From contig JASANE010003305.1 of NCBI GenBank assembly GCA_030248225.1, positions 1 through 64,000 on the forward strand: DNA of 64,000 nt, given 5' to 3'. The position numbers were made by a program, and so were the translations under genes. The notes under the pieces were generated by a model that did no database searches, had not been told where the DNA came from, and saw only the letters and a list, made by a program, of their open reading frames with translations. Below are positions 12,684 through 23,086 of the stretch, piece after piece (the stretch's first letter is position 1; every line of letters starts with the position of its first letter). The DNA comes from Trileptium ribeirensis (lineage: Eukaryota > Nematoda > Enoplea > Enoplida > Thoracostomopsidae).

Positions 12684-13019
12684 GCGCGTTGTATTTCACT
12701 CAAGAATTTGTCATGAATAATTGGAAACAGCCGTGTATGTGCAGAGTTATTAGTTATCACAAAGTGTGAACTATTTTTACTATTCGTCTACTTTTTTTAC
12801 TATATGATTGTATTCGGTATTTAACATGCGACCTGTTCTATGTGTGCCTAAATAGCCGATGACATTTCTGACAGAACCAAACTCTTTGATAGTGCTAATT
12901 TAATTACTGTAATTATAAACTAGCGGAATTTTCCAATTATTTTCGATGACTGCCTTGTAATTTCTCAGAAAAGCGGCGTTAGACCTGCGAGGCATAACCA
13001 TAGGCTGTCGAACGCAACG

Positions 13020-13700
13020 TCGTTTGATGCTATATACTAGTAGCTTGTCTTATCGCCAAGCTGGTGAATTCTGACTGTTGAATATGTAATTTAAAGAGAC
13101 GTGCACAGCTATATTGAGCATCAAGTTACACAAAATGAGCCGAATATCAGCCATGTTGCTGTAATCGTTGAGGAGATATACCGGCTTATTGCGTATTTAC
13201 GGACTCGTAATGTGCAACTACGTATATATGGGATGTAGTGCTCTACAAAATGATAAACGCTCATATAGCTAGAGCAGTTGCGGAGATATTGCCGTTTATA
13301 TGTATTTTGAGTTTCATGGGCCATCAAAACCGTCATTTTCGCCCCATCAATTGTAGCAGTACACCACTATTTGCTGCTGTACGGAGGGTGAATTGCTCTG
13401 CAACATAACGCCCATATTGCTCAGGCAGTTGGAAAAATATGTCGTTTTCGTGTATCCCATAGTCTCTTTGAAAACACTATTTTGACTCAACAATGCTGTG
13501 TAAATAATAATCACAGTAGCATACTATGCATAACTGTGTAGATGGTGAGTTGTTCTCCAAAATGAGGCCAGTAACATACATTAGCTCAAGCGGTTGCGGG
13601 ATATTGTCGTTTTCGTATATTTTGGTTGTCATGGCCCATTTCAAACACCATTTTGGCACAAGCGTGTGGGGTAAATAATGGCAGTTACAGCTAAAGCCTT
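13020..13700 (+). repeat. satellite family S2, 155-175-bp units
   Basis: Units share GCTCTACAAAATGA (13239, 13394, 13551), GCAGTTGCGGAGATATTGCCGTTT, a TTTTGGGTTTCATGGGC-like stretch and a TTTTGACTCAACAATGC-like stretch. The same family, including the leading CTAGTAGCTTGT...TCGCCAAG, occurs in the same orientation at 31808-32410. Confidence 0.78.
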
Positions 13701-14451
13701 GATATTTTGGAAATATCTACATTTGCTATAAGGAGACGTGTGCTATGTTTTATGCACTAACGCAGTGTTGGCTTATGTTAGTGTAGATTTGCATTTCGGA
13801 ACATTACACAATTATCACTACACCGTAGTTTACTAAGCCTATACGTTTGCGGAATATCAGGAGTCGCTGGTCGAGGCATAGTTGGGTCTTTGCTATAGAC
13901 GGCAGCGTTGCAGCACTAAATATTCATTTATCGTGTTTGCATTCCTGATGTCCGTAACTGGTTTCTATGAACAGGCTACACAGTAAATGCATTTTGATAA
14001 ATTTTGAAGCTTTAATAATAATTAATATAATATTGTGTTGTGTTTATTGTTTATTGCAATCAATCAGCAATCAATAATTTAGATTGGACGCACGGCAGCA
14101 ATATTAATATTTTTGCAGACATTTGTTAGAAATTGTCGAATTTTGTGCATTGTTCTATTTGATTGTATCAGCTATGAGTAGTTGGTATTTCTAACGAAGA
14201 ACAGTGAGCTGTCTGATTTGCAATTAGTCATGTTGTAGCGTTTTTGAACACAGAGCAGCTAGCGTCGTAATAATTTTTGCTAGTAACTCACGAAATCACT
14301 GCGTCTGTTCAAAGGCGAAGCACTCAGATATATAATTTCTCGTTTGTTGTCACCGCCGAGCTACCAACTCTTTGCTTTTAGCTAAATGATCGTGGCTAAC
14401 AGTGTCCGAAGAAGTCAAGATATTACTGATGTAATCAAACGGTTTTTTCAG
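13700..14451. other. intronic stretch, nothing recognised
   Basis: AT-rich sequence between the S2 array and NUP133-like exon c. No element or exon is recognised. Confidence 0.4.
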
Positions 14452-14571
14452 CAAATACCCAGCTGGTCGGTCATTCATTGTCGCTCGTCGTCGTCTGAAA
14501 GTGTTTTGTCTAACGTTAGTCGTCGTGTAATGTTGTACCTGTTTTCATCGAGTTCAACCAGTGGCGAATCG
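14452..14571 (+). CDS. NUP133: candidate NUP133-like exon c
   Basis: This 40-codon exon lies between ggttttttcag and TCG|gtatgt and is phase 0 at both ends, in register with exon b. It is Ser-rich and contains SVLSNVSRRV followed by LYLFSSSS. In NUP133 the segment after exon b reads as a Ser/Pro-rich loop with an ML-S-x-x-x-RRV-x-x-LFG motif, which this resembles. Similarity is weaker than for exons a and b. The frame is open upstream to 14386, so an earlier acceptor (tttgcttttag) is possible. No later NUP133 exon is found before the DEG/ENaC exon and ALG10, so the gene is cut short, rearranged, or has diverged exons I missed. Confidence 0.45.
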
Positions 14572-14599
14572 GTATGTGGTGTTCGGAACCTTTTGTACT

Positions 14600-16053
14600 A
14601 AATAAATTTTGTACTGTACATTGTATCTGCGCATACTTCGTTTTGTTCTATGTATAATCACAGTTCAGAATTGAGGTTTATAAATTTGTATCGACACTAC
14701 ATGCAATTTTATATCTATACAACGTGGAAAGATAGCATTAAAATTATTGATGAGATGTAATTAAATACTTCCTTTGATCTGGTTTTGTTATATTTAGCTT
14801 GATCAGCGAAGAGTGCGGTAAGGCGACGATTCGGGCAATTAGTATTTTTGGTTTGCTGTTAGTCTTAAAAATGTATAAATACAGTGTGTTCGGCTAGGTT
14901 TTTTTTGTTTTATGGCCAAATTTAATTTCAAATTGCAGTTGTATCGTTAGTTACTACTTGAACTAAATTCAAGTTTTTGTTAGTTGCAATTTGAATTAAA
15001 TTCGGATGAATGTTAGGCATTAATTTAGCTCACTAATCAGGAGTAGTTGAATACATTTTATGTAGAAACAAATTCTATTAGACGAGAGGTAGGATTATCT
15101 CCTGAAGCGTCGGACCCCTTACCCTGTCGGGGCATCGCCGATCCCGCTAAACGGGCGGCCGCCGTTGTCCCAAAAGCTCCTAGTCCCGGTGCCGAAAGCG
15201 CTCAAAATAACTTTGGCAAAAGTTTGAAAAATTGGGCGAAAATAGGCAAAAAATAAAAAAATTGAACAACAAAAAATTTAGAAAATTTACCACCCTGACC
15301 ACCTCCCCGGGCGACCGGCTGATCCCCACGTGGGACTTCGAATTTCGTCCGTGTAACGTACTCCGTAACTGAACGAAGAACAACACATTACGTATTGCTG
15401 TAAAGAAATCGGACGTGTACAACAGATGGAGCGTGTTCGACCAGAAAGTAGACGTAGGAATGGGTGAACGACCAAGATAGATTCATAATTGCACCGAGGC
15501 AAACATACCGAGAAGGCAAACAGGAGGGTTGGAGAATTAACGTTAAACAATGTCCAGATTTTTATACTGCCGCGGTCCTTTACACTAAAGCCACAGAGAA
15601 TTGAAAAGTGAAAGTTGAAAAGGATTAGATGCACGCTATTAGGCCAGGCAGGTCGAATAAATGTGTCCGACCACGTGTATAAAGTTAGAAAATGACGGTA
15701 GAATGTAGTCGTACGGCGATTGATCCGCACAGAAACCAAAATTAGAGTACGAGTATAGGCTGTCACCTCTGCTCAGTTCAAACACACATCCAGGTCAGGC
15801 TACAGCAACCGCTCCGGTCGTTGCCCCAGCAACGTCAACAAATTGAACAGTGTTTCCCATAAGGCACTTTCAAAACATACAAACTACATTATATAGTACG
15901 GATTTGCAAAAAGCATTTAGAGTTTGGATACTTTGTTGTGCACGGTTGGTCTGATACTGTTTGTTTTAGTACAAAGATTAGGTTCCTAAAGACGGCGACA
16001 GTACAACGTGATCGTCTCATTACTCTACCTATGGTAGCTTATTTCAATTACAG
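14600..16053. other. stretch with unexplained GC-rich open frames
   Basis: From about 15080 to 15780 the sequence is less AT-rich than its surroundings and holds a 159-codon frame on the minus strand (15287-15766) and a short Ala/Pro-rich frame on the plus strand (15047-15256). Neither resembles a known domain. It may be a decayed mobile element or LTR; the rest of the stretch is plain AT-rich DNA. Confidence 0.35.
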
Positions 16054-16245
16054 ATTGTGATCTCGTATCGAAGTATATCAACCGATTTAATCGTGCAACA
16101 CGATGCTTATCCATTGGCAATCTTCTTGTCTGGCGTTGGCGGTCAACTTGGCTTATGGCTCGGATGTTCGTTTATTTCAATCATTCAAGTTGTGGCTTTG
16201 TTGACTCCGCGATGTTGGAAGGTTACACCTAACGACAATGCATGA
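16054..16245 (+). CDS. DEG/ENaC sodium channel, terminal exon
   Basis: The exon follows the acceptor atttcaattacag and runs 63 codons to a stop. It encodes the second transmembrane segment of the degenerin/epithelial sodium channel family: YPLAIFLSGVGGQLGLWLGC and then a hydrophobic helix. The GGQLGLWLG-x-S core forms the selectivity region and pore helix of these trimeric, amiloride-type channels. The cytoplasmic tail is short. The extracellular domain and first membrane segment should lie in upstream exons, none of which I find in the 16 kb before it. Its first codon is phase 0, as is the end of the NUP133-like exon c, so an in-frame splice between the two is formally possible. Confidence 0.8.
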   Translation: MVISYRSISTDLIVQHDAYPLAIFLSGVGGQLGLWLGCSFISIIQVVALLTPRCWKVTPNDNA

Positions 16246-16644
16246 AGCAAGCTAGCATTGCAGTCAACATCGTCATTGCTGTGTAACAGGCCCGTTCTGG
16301 CCCGTTACGTGTCTTCGACATGATTTCAACGGAAAATTGCTCAAGACGCGTGTCGAATTGAACCCAAACATTTCCTGGTTGAGTGGTGCCATGGTCATGT
16401 TTATTATCGATTTTGTACGTATGGTATGCATGATTGTATTTTACCATTGCATGTTATATTTTGTACGCATATATGATTGTATTTTTGCCATTGCATGTCA
16501 TGTTTTGTACCCGCGCATTATTTCGGAGGGGCCGCCGAAGCCCAGGAGGAGGTTGCTTTAGCCAGAGGCCTGAGAGCAGGCAGGTAGGGACCTTAACTGG
16601 CCAAGATAGAAAAGACAAACGGAATTCGACCATTAGGAATGCTT

Positions 16645-17603
16645 CCGCGTTAAAATGTCAAAATTTAGACCGTCCGGGAATAGGAGGCCTTTGACAATCT
16701 AAGGGGAAGGGAAGTGATCAGAATCAAGACCATCAAGTTTACCTGGTTTGAGCGAACCATAGCTTAATGGTCGCAAAAGTAAGCTGAAACAAATGGGTTA
16801 CGGTAGTTTCCGATTGTTCGGAAATAACGGACCTCGGGCCTGTTTATCGGCCCGTAACCGTCCAACGGTTCAGATTTACCGGAAATGCCCCGAGTACTTT
16901 TCGGTAGAGAATTTTCAGGGCTCTCGAACGAGCCCAAGACATCGCAAATTGCTGGAGTATTTCACGAGATATCCTGGGGACAAATAGGTGAACATTCAAT
17001 CAACAGCCAATACTTACGCTAGGTTTGGTTGGTGACCATGGTCCCGAGTGGACCTGATATAGGCATATATGGATATATAGTTATGTATATATGTAGATAT
17101 GTGTGTGCTGCCTGATCTTCGTGTCTCGGTATACCTATTTTCCCGCCCCCACCGTATCAAAACTTTTATTTTTATAACATCCGTTGACGCCCTAAATTGC
17201 CTGACCCGCACCCTAACAACTGGTTTTTCTGGTGACCATCGGATCATTGATTGAAAGTATGCGTGTTTCTAAGTAGTGTACCCATTCAGGCATCTGACGA
17301 GACCAGGCGGGTCTCGATCCGACCAGTCCTCCCGCTGCCATATAACTTACTTCCGTGTTTCATAATGTACCACGAAAATTCAACATAAAATTCCTTCGGT
17401 TTGTACCAACTCCGTATTTGACCACAGACCCTAAACGTGCTTATGCGACCCCTCATTTTATTTGTCTGCTCCTGGCGAGCACAACGATCTCCGGCGGGTC
17501 GTTGTCCGCCTTCGCGTTAGCCTCTTATGACCGATAATGTGCCCCCCAATTTGGCATACCAACTGCAAGTGGGTACAGACCGACCGAAAATTTAACCCCA
17601 GCC
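16645..17603 (-). repeat. right copy of the 0.95-kb inverted repeat pair
   Basis: The reverse complement of this segment follows 7689-8620 end to end, with small insertions and deletions. It contains the counterpart of one 171-bp GC-rich unit (near 17480-17510), whereas the left side carries several, so the tandem array grew or shrank in one copy. The two copies enclose about 8 kb holding NUP133-like exons, the DEG/ENaC exon and two satellites. Confidence 0.8.
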
Positions 17604-17609
17604 AGCAAT

Positions 17610-19777
17610 ACGAATCTGAAGTTGAAGCAGGGCTTACACATATACATTAAGCCTTTTCAAAATTCAAAATTCAAAATAAAGCTTTTCAAAATGCTAAAAC
17701 GACACAAAATTTTCGGCTCAAACTTTTAATGTAACAAGTATATACGTCATGACATTGTAGATGCTAACACATATAACCCAGTAGACGGTCATTTTACATA
17801 TTTTATATGTTTTCCAACAAATGACTTCATTGTATTACACGGTAAACAGCTGGTTTAGGTACTTCGTGACGGCAATAATTGGGCTTATGTTGCATTATTA
17901 CACCAGCACTACTGCAACAATAAAACTTTGCACAGAGCTTACGTTGTACGCAGTAATATGCAAAAACTGGGAATTCATATTTGCTCAAAAACAAGCGCGT
18001 GTATACCTTAGCAGCTGCTTCGGTCATAAATAGTTCCGATGTAAATGCGAGCCTTTGATTTGAAAGGAATACGCTAGGAACTACATGCAGGCCACTTAGG
18101 AAAATAGGCCATGAAGTTGGCGGTAAATTTGTTGCTTTATTCGTTTGTTAGAAAGGGGCCTATTGTGTCCACAGCGCCGTTTTAAAAGGCGTAAATGCGA
18201 AAATGGATTGCAAGAGAACCGAAGAATATTGCGGCGTTTTCAGCGTGCACACAGTAAGCAGCACGCAGCTATAAATTCTTAAACACTATTCTTCAATTAT
18301 GGCTAACATCCGTAGCTGTAATTTTATAAGTACCCGATTTGAAAGCTAGATGGCTCGAATTATTTTGCTTCAATAGGACCTGTCGAAACACGAAACCTAT
18401 TAACTGAATATTGAGCACCGGTGGTCTTATTTTTATAATCATAAAAAATATCGTCTCTTAGGCTCTCGATTTCAGTTGTAATGCATGTCTCAGTATTCGT
18501 CCGAAGTCATCCGGCAATTGCTGATTTTCCAAAAAATATATTGCACATAAACGGACGTTTCCTTTTGCTTGACGGACACTATCCGCATTCTAAAGGAAGT
18601 TGTATATCAAAATTTTACTGTAATCCTGTCGCTACATATTTAGTTATGCTAATGAGCATTGTTTTCTGCTCATCGAGAGAAGTTATAGGCTTTATGACAC
18701 ACAGAATAGGCGGTATTTCTTGCACTTTATCAATACCAGTATTATTATAAGTCTTTGGGGATTTCAAAGGTCTTATGGTGGTATATACAGGGAAGAAAAG
18801 CTTTTGACAGGTGACCGCATGTGATGACAACTATAGATGAAAGTACGTCCGCTTGGTTTCACTTTCGCTTGCAAGATACTACAGTACGCGCCAAATATAA
18901 ATGATACTTTTCGAGCGATCGAGTGGTACGCTTGAGATTTCGAAACTACTAAAATTAACAAATTCTATTTTTAGGAAAAATATTTTTTGAAGGAGCCTCG
19001 AGTGAGCGACAGTCATTGTTTAGCGAGTAGAACCACGGATTGAATTAACTTCATAAAAACCCACGTACGTGCATGCAAATACGTTTAATCACATTTGCCT
19101 CCTTTTGCTTTTAAAAACCGCTTTTGTGTGCGTTTGCAGTAAATTATCCCCTGGCTGTACTGTAGTTTAGTGGGTGAAATAACAAATGTAATGACCGAAT
19201 ATTTAAAAAATGTGTTTTTCACAGGGTATCGATGTTCTGTTTGTTTTCGATATTTTTGTGAACGAAAGCAAATGACATGAATTAGCATTGTACGATTCTG
19301 TTTTCCACAGGGGTTCGGTTTCAATTTGTGTTCGAAATTTTAGTGAAAGAATTACCAAACGGCATTGTAATGTCAGACAAAGCATTTTTCGTTTATAAAA
19401 AACACAATAAAATAAACATAGTTTATTCAAACTGATTTTTATGAAAATAAAGCTTTGCGAGGATTTCAGGGGTTCTATTTTTTAACCTCCGTTTAGGAAA
19501 TTTTAGCACAACTTATTAGAAAATTTGTGAATAATTTTTAGTGGTAATTGGGGATGTTTTGCTGGGGGAGTAATAAATTTGTCAAAACTGAGCCACTAGA
19601 TGTAAGTTTCATCGATCTGAGTTCCTGGCGTTTGGCATAGTTACCTGACTCTGAATCCATTAGTTATATACTGTGTTACAATATATTTGACTGCTGTTTA
19701 CAGAATCCAAGAATTTTGGTATGTATTAATTTTATTAACTACAACTTCATATTTCATATTACTTAGAAAAAGCAATC
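17610..19777. other. intergenic stretch upstream of ALG10
   Basis: Plain AT-rich sequence, with no exon or element recognised. The ALG10 promoter must be near its right end, but I see no distinctive element. Confidence 0.4.
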
Positions 19778-19912
19778 ATGAATAACGTTCTGCACAACGT
19801 TTTATTACTTAGTTGTGTCACCATTGCAGTACAGTATTTCGTATCCCGTGCTATACCTGATCCGTATATGGATGAAATATTCCACGTGGACCAGTTTGCT
19901 AAGTATTTTGAA
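19778..19912 (+). CDS. ALG10: ALG10 glucosyltransferase, exon 1
   Basis: ALG10 (yeast Die2) is the ER-membrane alpha-1,2-glucosyltransferase that uses dolichyl-phosphate-glucose to add the third, terminal glucose to the lipid-linked oligosaccharide, the signal for efficient transfer by oligosaccharyltransferase. Exon 1 gives 45 residues: a hydrophobic first helix, then the family signature PDPYMDEIFHVDQ, with the acidic residues of the luminal loop thought to be catalytic. It ends GAA|gtaagt in phase 0. Exons 1-3 total 1413 bases, 470 residues, about the length of the human protein, with no frameshift or stop, so the gene looks intact. Confidence 0.93.
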
Positions 19913-20339
19913 GTAAGTTAGCTCATATTTAATAACTGTGGCAGTAAGCTTGATTGACTAATAAAATGACAGAAATGATCGAAGATATTATTATTCTAAG
20001 ATTTGGTCGGAAAATTCACTATGTTTACTCTTTTGTCTGTGCTTTACAACTTCATGTGTACTGTTAGTGAGTGGAAACAGAGCGACCAGCTATACTACAT
20101 GTGCAGTGCATAATGAGTTTCAACAACACCAGGAAGCATATTAAAACGCAGAAGTACACTCACTAAATTGGCATTTTGATGGTCTTTAAAATAAAGGCAC
20201 TGAGGAAAGAACTTATCTATCTTTATATCTAAAATCATTTGCTGCCGCACGCCTTTCCAATGTTGGGTTTTGTCATGCATAACTGGGCGAAAAAAAAGAT
20301 ATTTACTTGAGTATATACTTGATGCCAAAGTTAAGGTTT

Positions 20340-21540
20340 TGGTTCTTTGAGCACCCTCACTATGCTTTATTTTATCCCCCTCTTCTCCGAGAAATTGTCA
20401 AATTTTGATATTAAGTGCCAGTTCGAAGCCCAATTTACTATATTTTGGCTGGGGAAAATGGTGTATAGATGACAGATGCCATGTCTGGTATAGGCTAAGT
20501 TTATTTTTTGGATAGCCTAAGCATGATTTTGGCTCTTCTAGCGCCCGAAATACCATAATTTATCACAAAATGGCAAATTAGTGCTTAGGTGATAGACACT
20601 ATATATTAATATAGTTATATATATTAATATATATCAAGTATATTTTTGAGTCGTCAAACTATTCTCAAAATAGCCTAATTTACCTCATAATGGCTGAATT
20701 TTGCTGCATGATCCTGTCCGAAGCGCTTAAATTAACTTTGGCTGGGCAAATTGGTCTTTAGGAGATAGAAAGTAAATCGCGGATAGTCAAATATATTTTT
20801 GGATGGTCTAAGTAGTATTTTGAAATTTGAAATAGTGGACAAATTCGCGTACCTTGGGGACACCATCGACTACAAGGGGGACCTACGGAGGGCAGCCAAG
20901 GCCCATAGTCAAGCCGCCTGGTTCAAATGGAAAGAGCTGGCGAGTCTACTTACCAACAAGCGATTGCCCTGTAAGGTGCGCGGGAGGGTGTATAACGCTT
21001 GCATTCGCCCCGTGCTAGCTTACGCTTCTGAATGTTGGGCACTCACGAAGGAAGCAGCGGCCCCTCTTCTAGCCACTGACAGAAAAATTATGCGGTGGAT
21101 GACAGGAGTGCGTTGGGAAGACCGCGCATCCAGCGCGAATGTGGCGAAATCACTTGGACTTACGTCACTGGAGACGGAACTGATCAACCGGAGGCTGAGA
21201 TGGTGCGAACACGTTCAACGCAGAACTTGCGGCGTGGCGAAACAAGCGGTCGAAGTCCAATTCGAAGGAAAGGCGCCCCGTGGGAGACCGAAAAAGAAGT
21301 GGGAACAGGTCGTCAAAGAGGACATGCAATCGATAGGGCTACGAATTGAGGACGCGCGAGACAGGGACAAACGGAAAAGAGTGCTGAAGTCACGGTGCAG
21401 TCAAACCCGTTGCACGCGCGATGGAACCAGTCGACTCTATAGGATGTGGTGGTGGTGGTGGTAAGTAGTATTTTGACTCTTAATCCCTAGTATCCTAATT
21501 TGCCCAAACTAGGCAGATTTGTGGCAATAATATTAATAAC
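20340..21540 (+). repeat. degenerate tandem repeat hosting a LINE
   Basis: Phrases such as TGGCTGGGGAAAATGG / TGGCTGGGCAAATTGG, TAGGTGATAGACA / TAGGAGATAGAAA and TTTTTGGATAGCCTAAGCA / TTTTTGGATGGTCTAAGTA recur at intervals of roughly 150-190 bases. The repeat resumes after the LINE inserted at 20824. Confidence 0.6.
20824..21461 (+). mobile_element. 5'-truncated RTE-type LINE insertion
   Basis: The insert is flanked by a perfect 15-base target duplication, TAAGTAGTATTTTGA, at 20809-20823 and 21462-21476. It is one open frame of about 210 codons encoding the end of a reverse-transcriptase polyprotein: FAYLGDTIDYKGD, then YNACIRPVLAYASECW, IMRWMTGVRW, RRLRWCEHVQR and APRGRPKKKWEQVV, a pattern typical of RTE-clade C-termini. 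It finishes in a (TGG)n tail, as RTE elements often do. The catalytic palm is missing, so the copy was dead on arrival. The intact frame and perfect duplication suggest a recent insertion. Confidence 0.9.
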
Positions 21541-21634
21541 CTTCATTAGTTTTCCGGGAAAAATGAAGTATACTAGTAGGGAAAAAATATAAAAGGAACC
21601 ACTCACAAAAATGTTATTGCGAAAGAATGCATAT

Positions 21635-22014
21635 CTGGCCTGTCCACAGCCCTCCGAAAAGTGTGGGGGGAACTTCGGGGGGCCCCCATTTTCATTCTCG
21701 GGGGAAATTTCAAAGTGGGGGATACATTTTGTTTGAAAATACAAAATATTTCGATATTTTCATGCATTTTTACTACTGTGAACGTACTTTCGAGCTAAAA
21801 AAATATTTTAGCATTATAAATAGTGGTAATTAATGTTTAAAAAACAATTTGCAAACAAAGAACATAAATTTTCAGACATAACAAATTTTTGGAATTAGTT
21901 GAACATGGGGGTTTTCGACCGAGTGGGGGTGGGCGGACATGGGGGAAAATCTCACGAACATGGGGGATTTGGAAAGTGGGGGGTCCCCCCCACCCCCCCT
22001 TGTCGACAGGCCAG
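21635..22014 (+). mobile_element. MITE family M1, copy 2
   Basis: Starts CTGGCCTGTCCACAG and ends TTGTCGACAGGCCAG, flanked on both sides by CATAT (21630-21634 and 22015-22019), a 5-bp target duplication. The body is as in the other copies and non-coding. Confidence 0.9.
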
Positions 22015-22146
22015 CATATAATGTATTAGGAATACTAATAATACAGAGCTATTGCCACATATAATGAAATACTGAGCTATTGCTGTATTAGCAAAGAATT
22101 ATGAGTTACGGCAATTGGTTGGTTTTGATAATTGCATTTACTTGCT

Positions 22147-22200
22147 CTGGGCTCTCCATTCGCTAAAAATTTTGCCAGGGTGCACATTTTTAAAAATGCG
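22147..22200 (+). repeat. left-end fragment of MITE family M2
   Basis: CTGGGCTCTCCATTCGCTAA followed by AAATTTTGCCAGGG matches the left end of family M2, then similarity stops. The preceding TTGCT also occurs at 23088-23092 next to the right end of the complete M2 copy, offset by one base, which hints at nested or rearranged insertions. Confidence 0.6.
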
Positions 22201-22436
22201 AAGTTTAAAAGTTTCAACGACTTTCTTATTTCAATTGATGGGACTCATTATTACACTTTGTGATTAATGCAAATGATAAATGTATGATATTTTATAATAT
22301 AATGTTATACGCATGTGATCTATTGTACCCAAACGAGTCATACCGTACCGGAAAAACAAAACTTGCCTGAATTATATAAAAAAAACTCTGCCGTGGTAAA
22401 TTAATGCTGTGAAGATTAGGTAAACAATCAGGAGAC

Positions 22437-22712
22437 ATGTCTGAGTACAGAAGCGCTGCCAAGAATTACAGCCAAGCTGGTAGGAAACTAAGAGTAAGGG
22501 AAGAAAAAGATATCTCCGATTCTGGAAACCCAAATGCTGTGTACAGTTACGTAAAAACGCGTACCTCAACAGCGACTGCCATAAGTGCACTGAAATTGCC
22601 AAGTGGAGATATTGCTGCGGACGATCGAACTAGTTCGGAAATCCTAGCTAACGCGTTTCTAGGCATCTATTCAATCTCCGACATCATTTTTCCAACGTTT
22701 CAAACATCACTC
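22437..22712 (+). pseudogene. LINE reverse-transcriptase linker fragment
   Basis: About 90 codons read YRSAAKNYSQAGRKL, then PNAVYSYVKTRTST, LPSGDIAADD and ILANAFLGIYS. This is the pattern of the linker between endonuclease and RT in CR1/Jockey-type LINEs (Lys/Arg-rich helix, then x-FYSYVRSKTK, D-G, and the LN-x-FFSSVF ending). The fragment is cut at 22712 by an M2 MITE and no palm domain follows. Confidence 0.65.
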
Positions 22713-23086
22713 CTGCGCTCTCCAATCGCTGAAAATTTTGCCAGGGGGCATAAACTAGGGGGCCCCCTGGTTCCGAACCGGGGAGCGCCCGATTTTGCCA
22801 GGGGGTATTTTGCCAAGAGAAAAACGGTTAAAATCGCGTCGGAAACACTGCCAAAACGCTTTTGATGGCGAGAAAAAGCGATTTTGAAGCAAATTTTGAC
22901 AAAATTTGAGAAATTTTTCACTTCAGAACGGAATTTTAGTGCAAATTTTTTGTACTATGCCCGACTGGAAACAAAAATTTTCCAAGAGGCGGTGAACCGG
23001 AGGAGCCCAAAATTTTGCCAGGGGGCTTGAACCGGGGGCACCAAAAAATGCCAGGCACCCCCACCCCCCCAATTTGGAGAGCCCAG
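22713..23086 (+). mobile_element. MITE family M2, copy 1
   Basis: Left end CTGCGCTCTCC and right end GGAGAGCCCAG are inverted. The interior has GAAAATTTTGCCAGGGGGC repeated near both ends, plus a run of GAAACACTGCCAAAACG and AGCGATTTTGAAGC. No coding capacity. The frame that runs through it belongs to the preceding LINE fragment only by chance. Confidence 0.85.

Noticed and set aside
15287..15766. 159-codon minus-strand frame as a CNG upstream exon
   Set aside because: It has no S1 or N-terminal CNG features, and I see no donor in the phase needed to join the exon at 7166.
7689..17603. One large transposon with 0.95-kb terminal inverted repeats and a transposase
   Set aside because: The interior shows NUP133-like and DEG/ENaC exons and satellites but no transposase, and no flanking duplication is evident. 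Kept only as a possibility in the findings.
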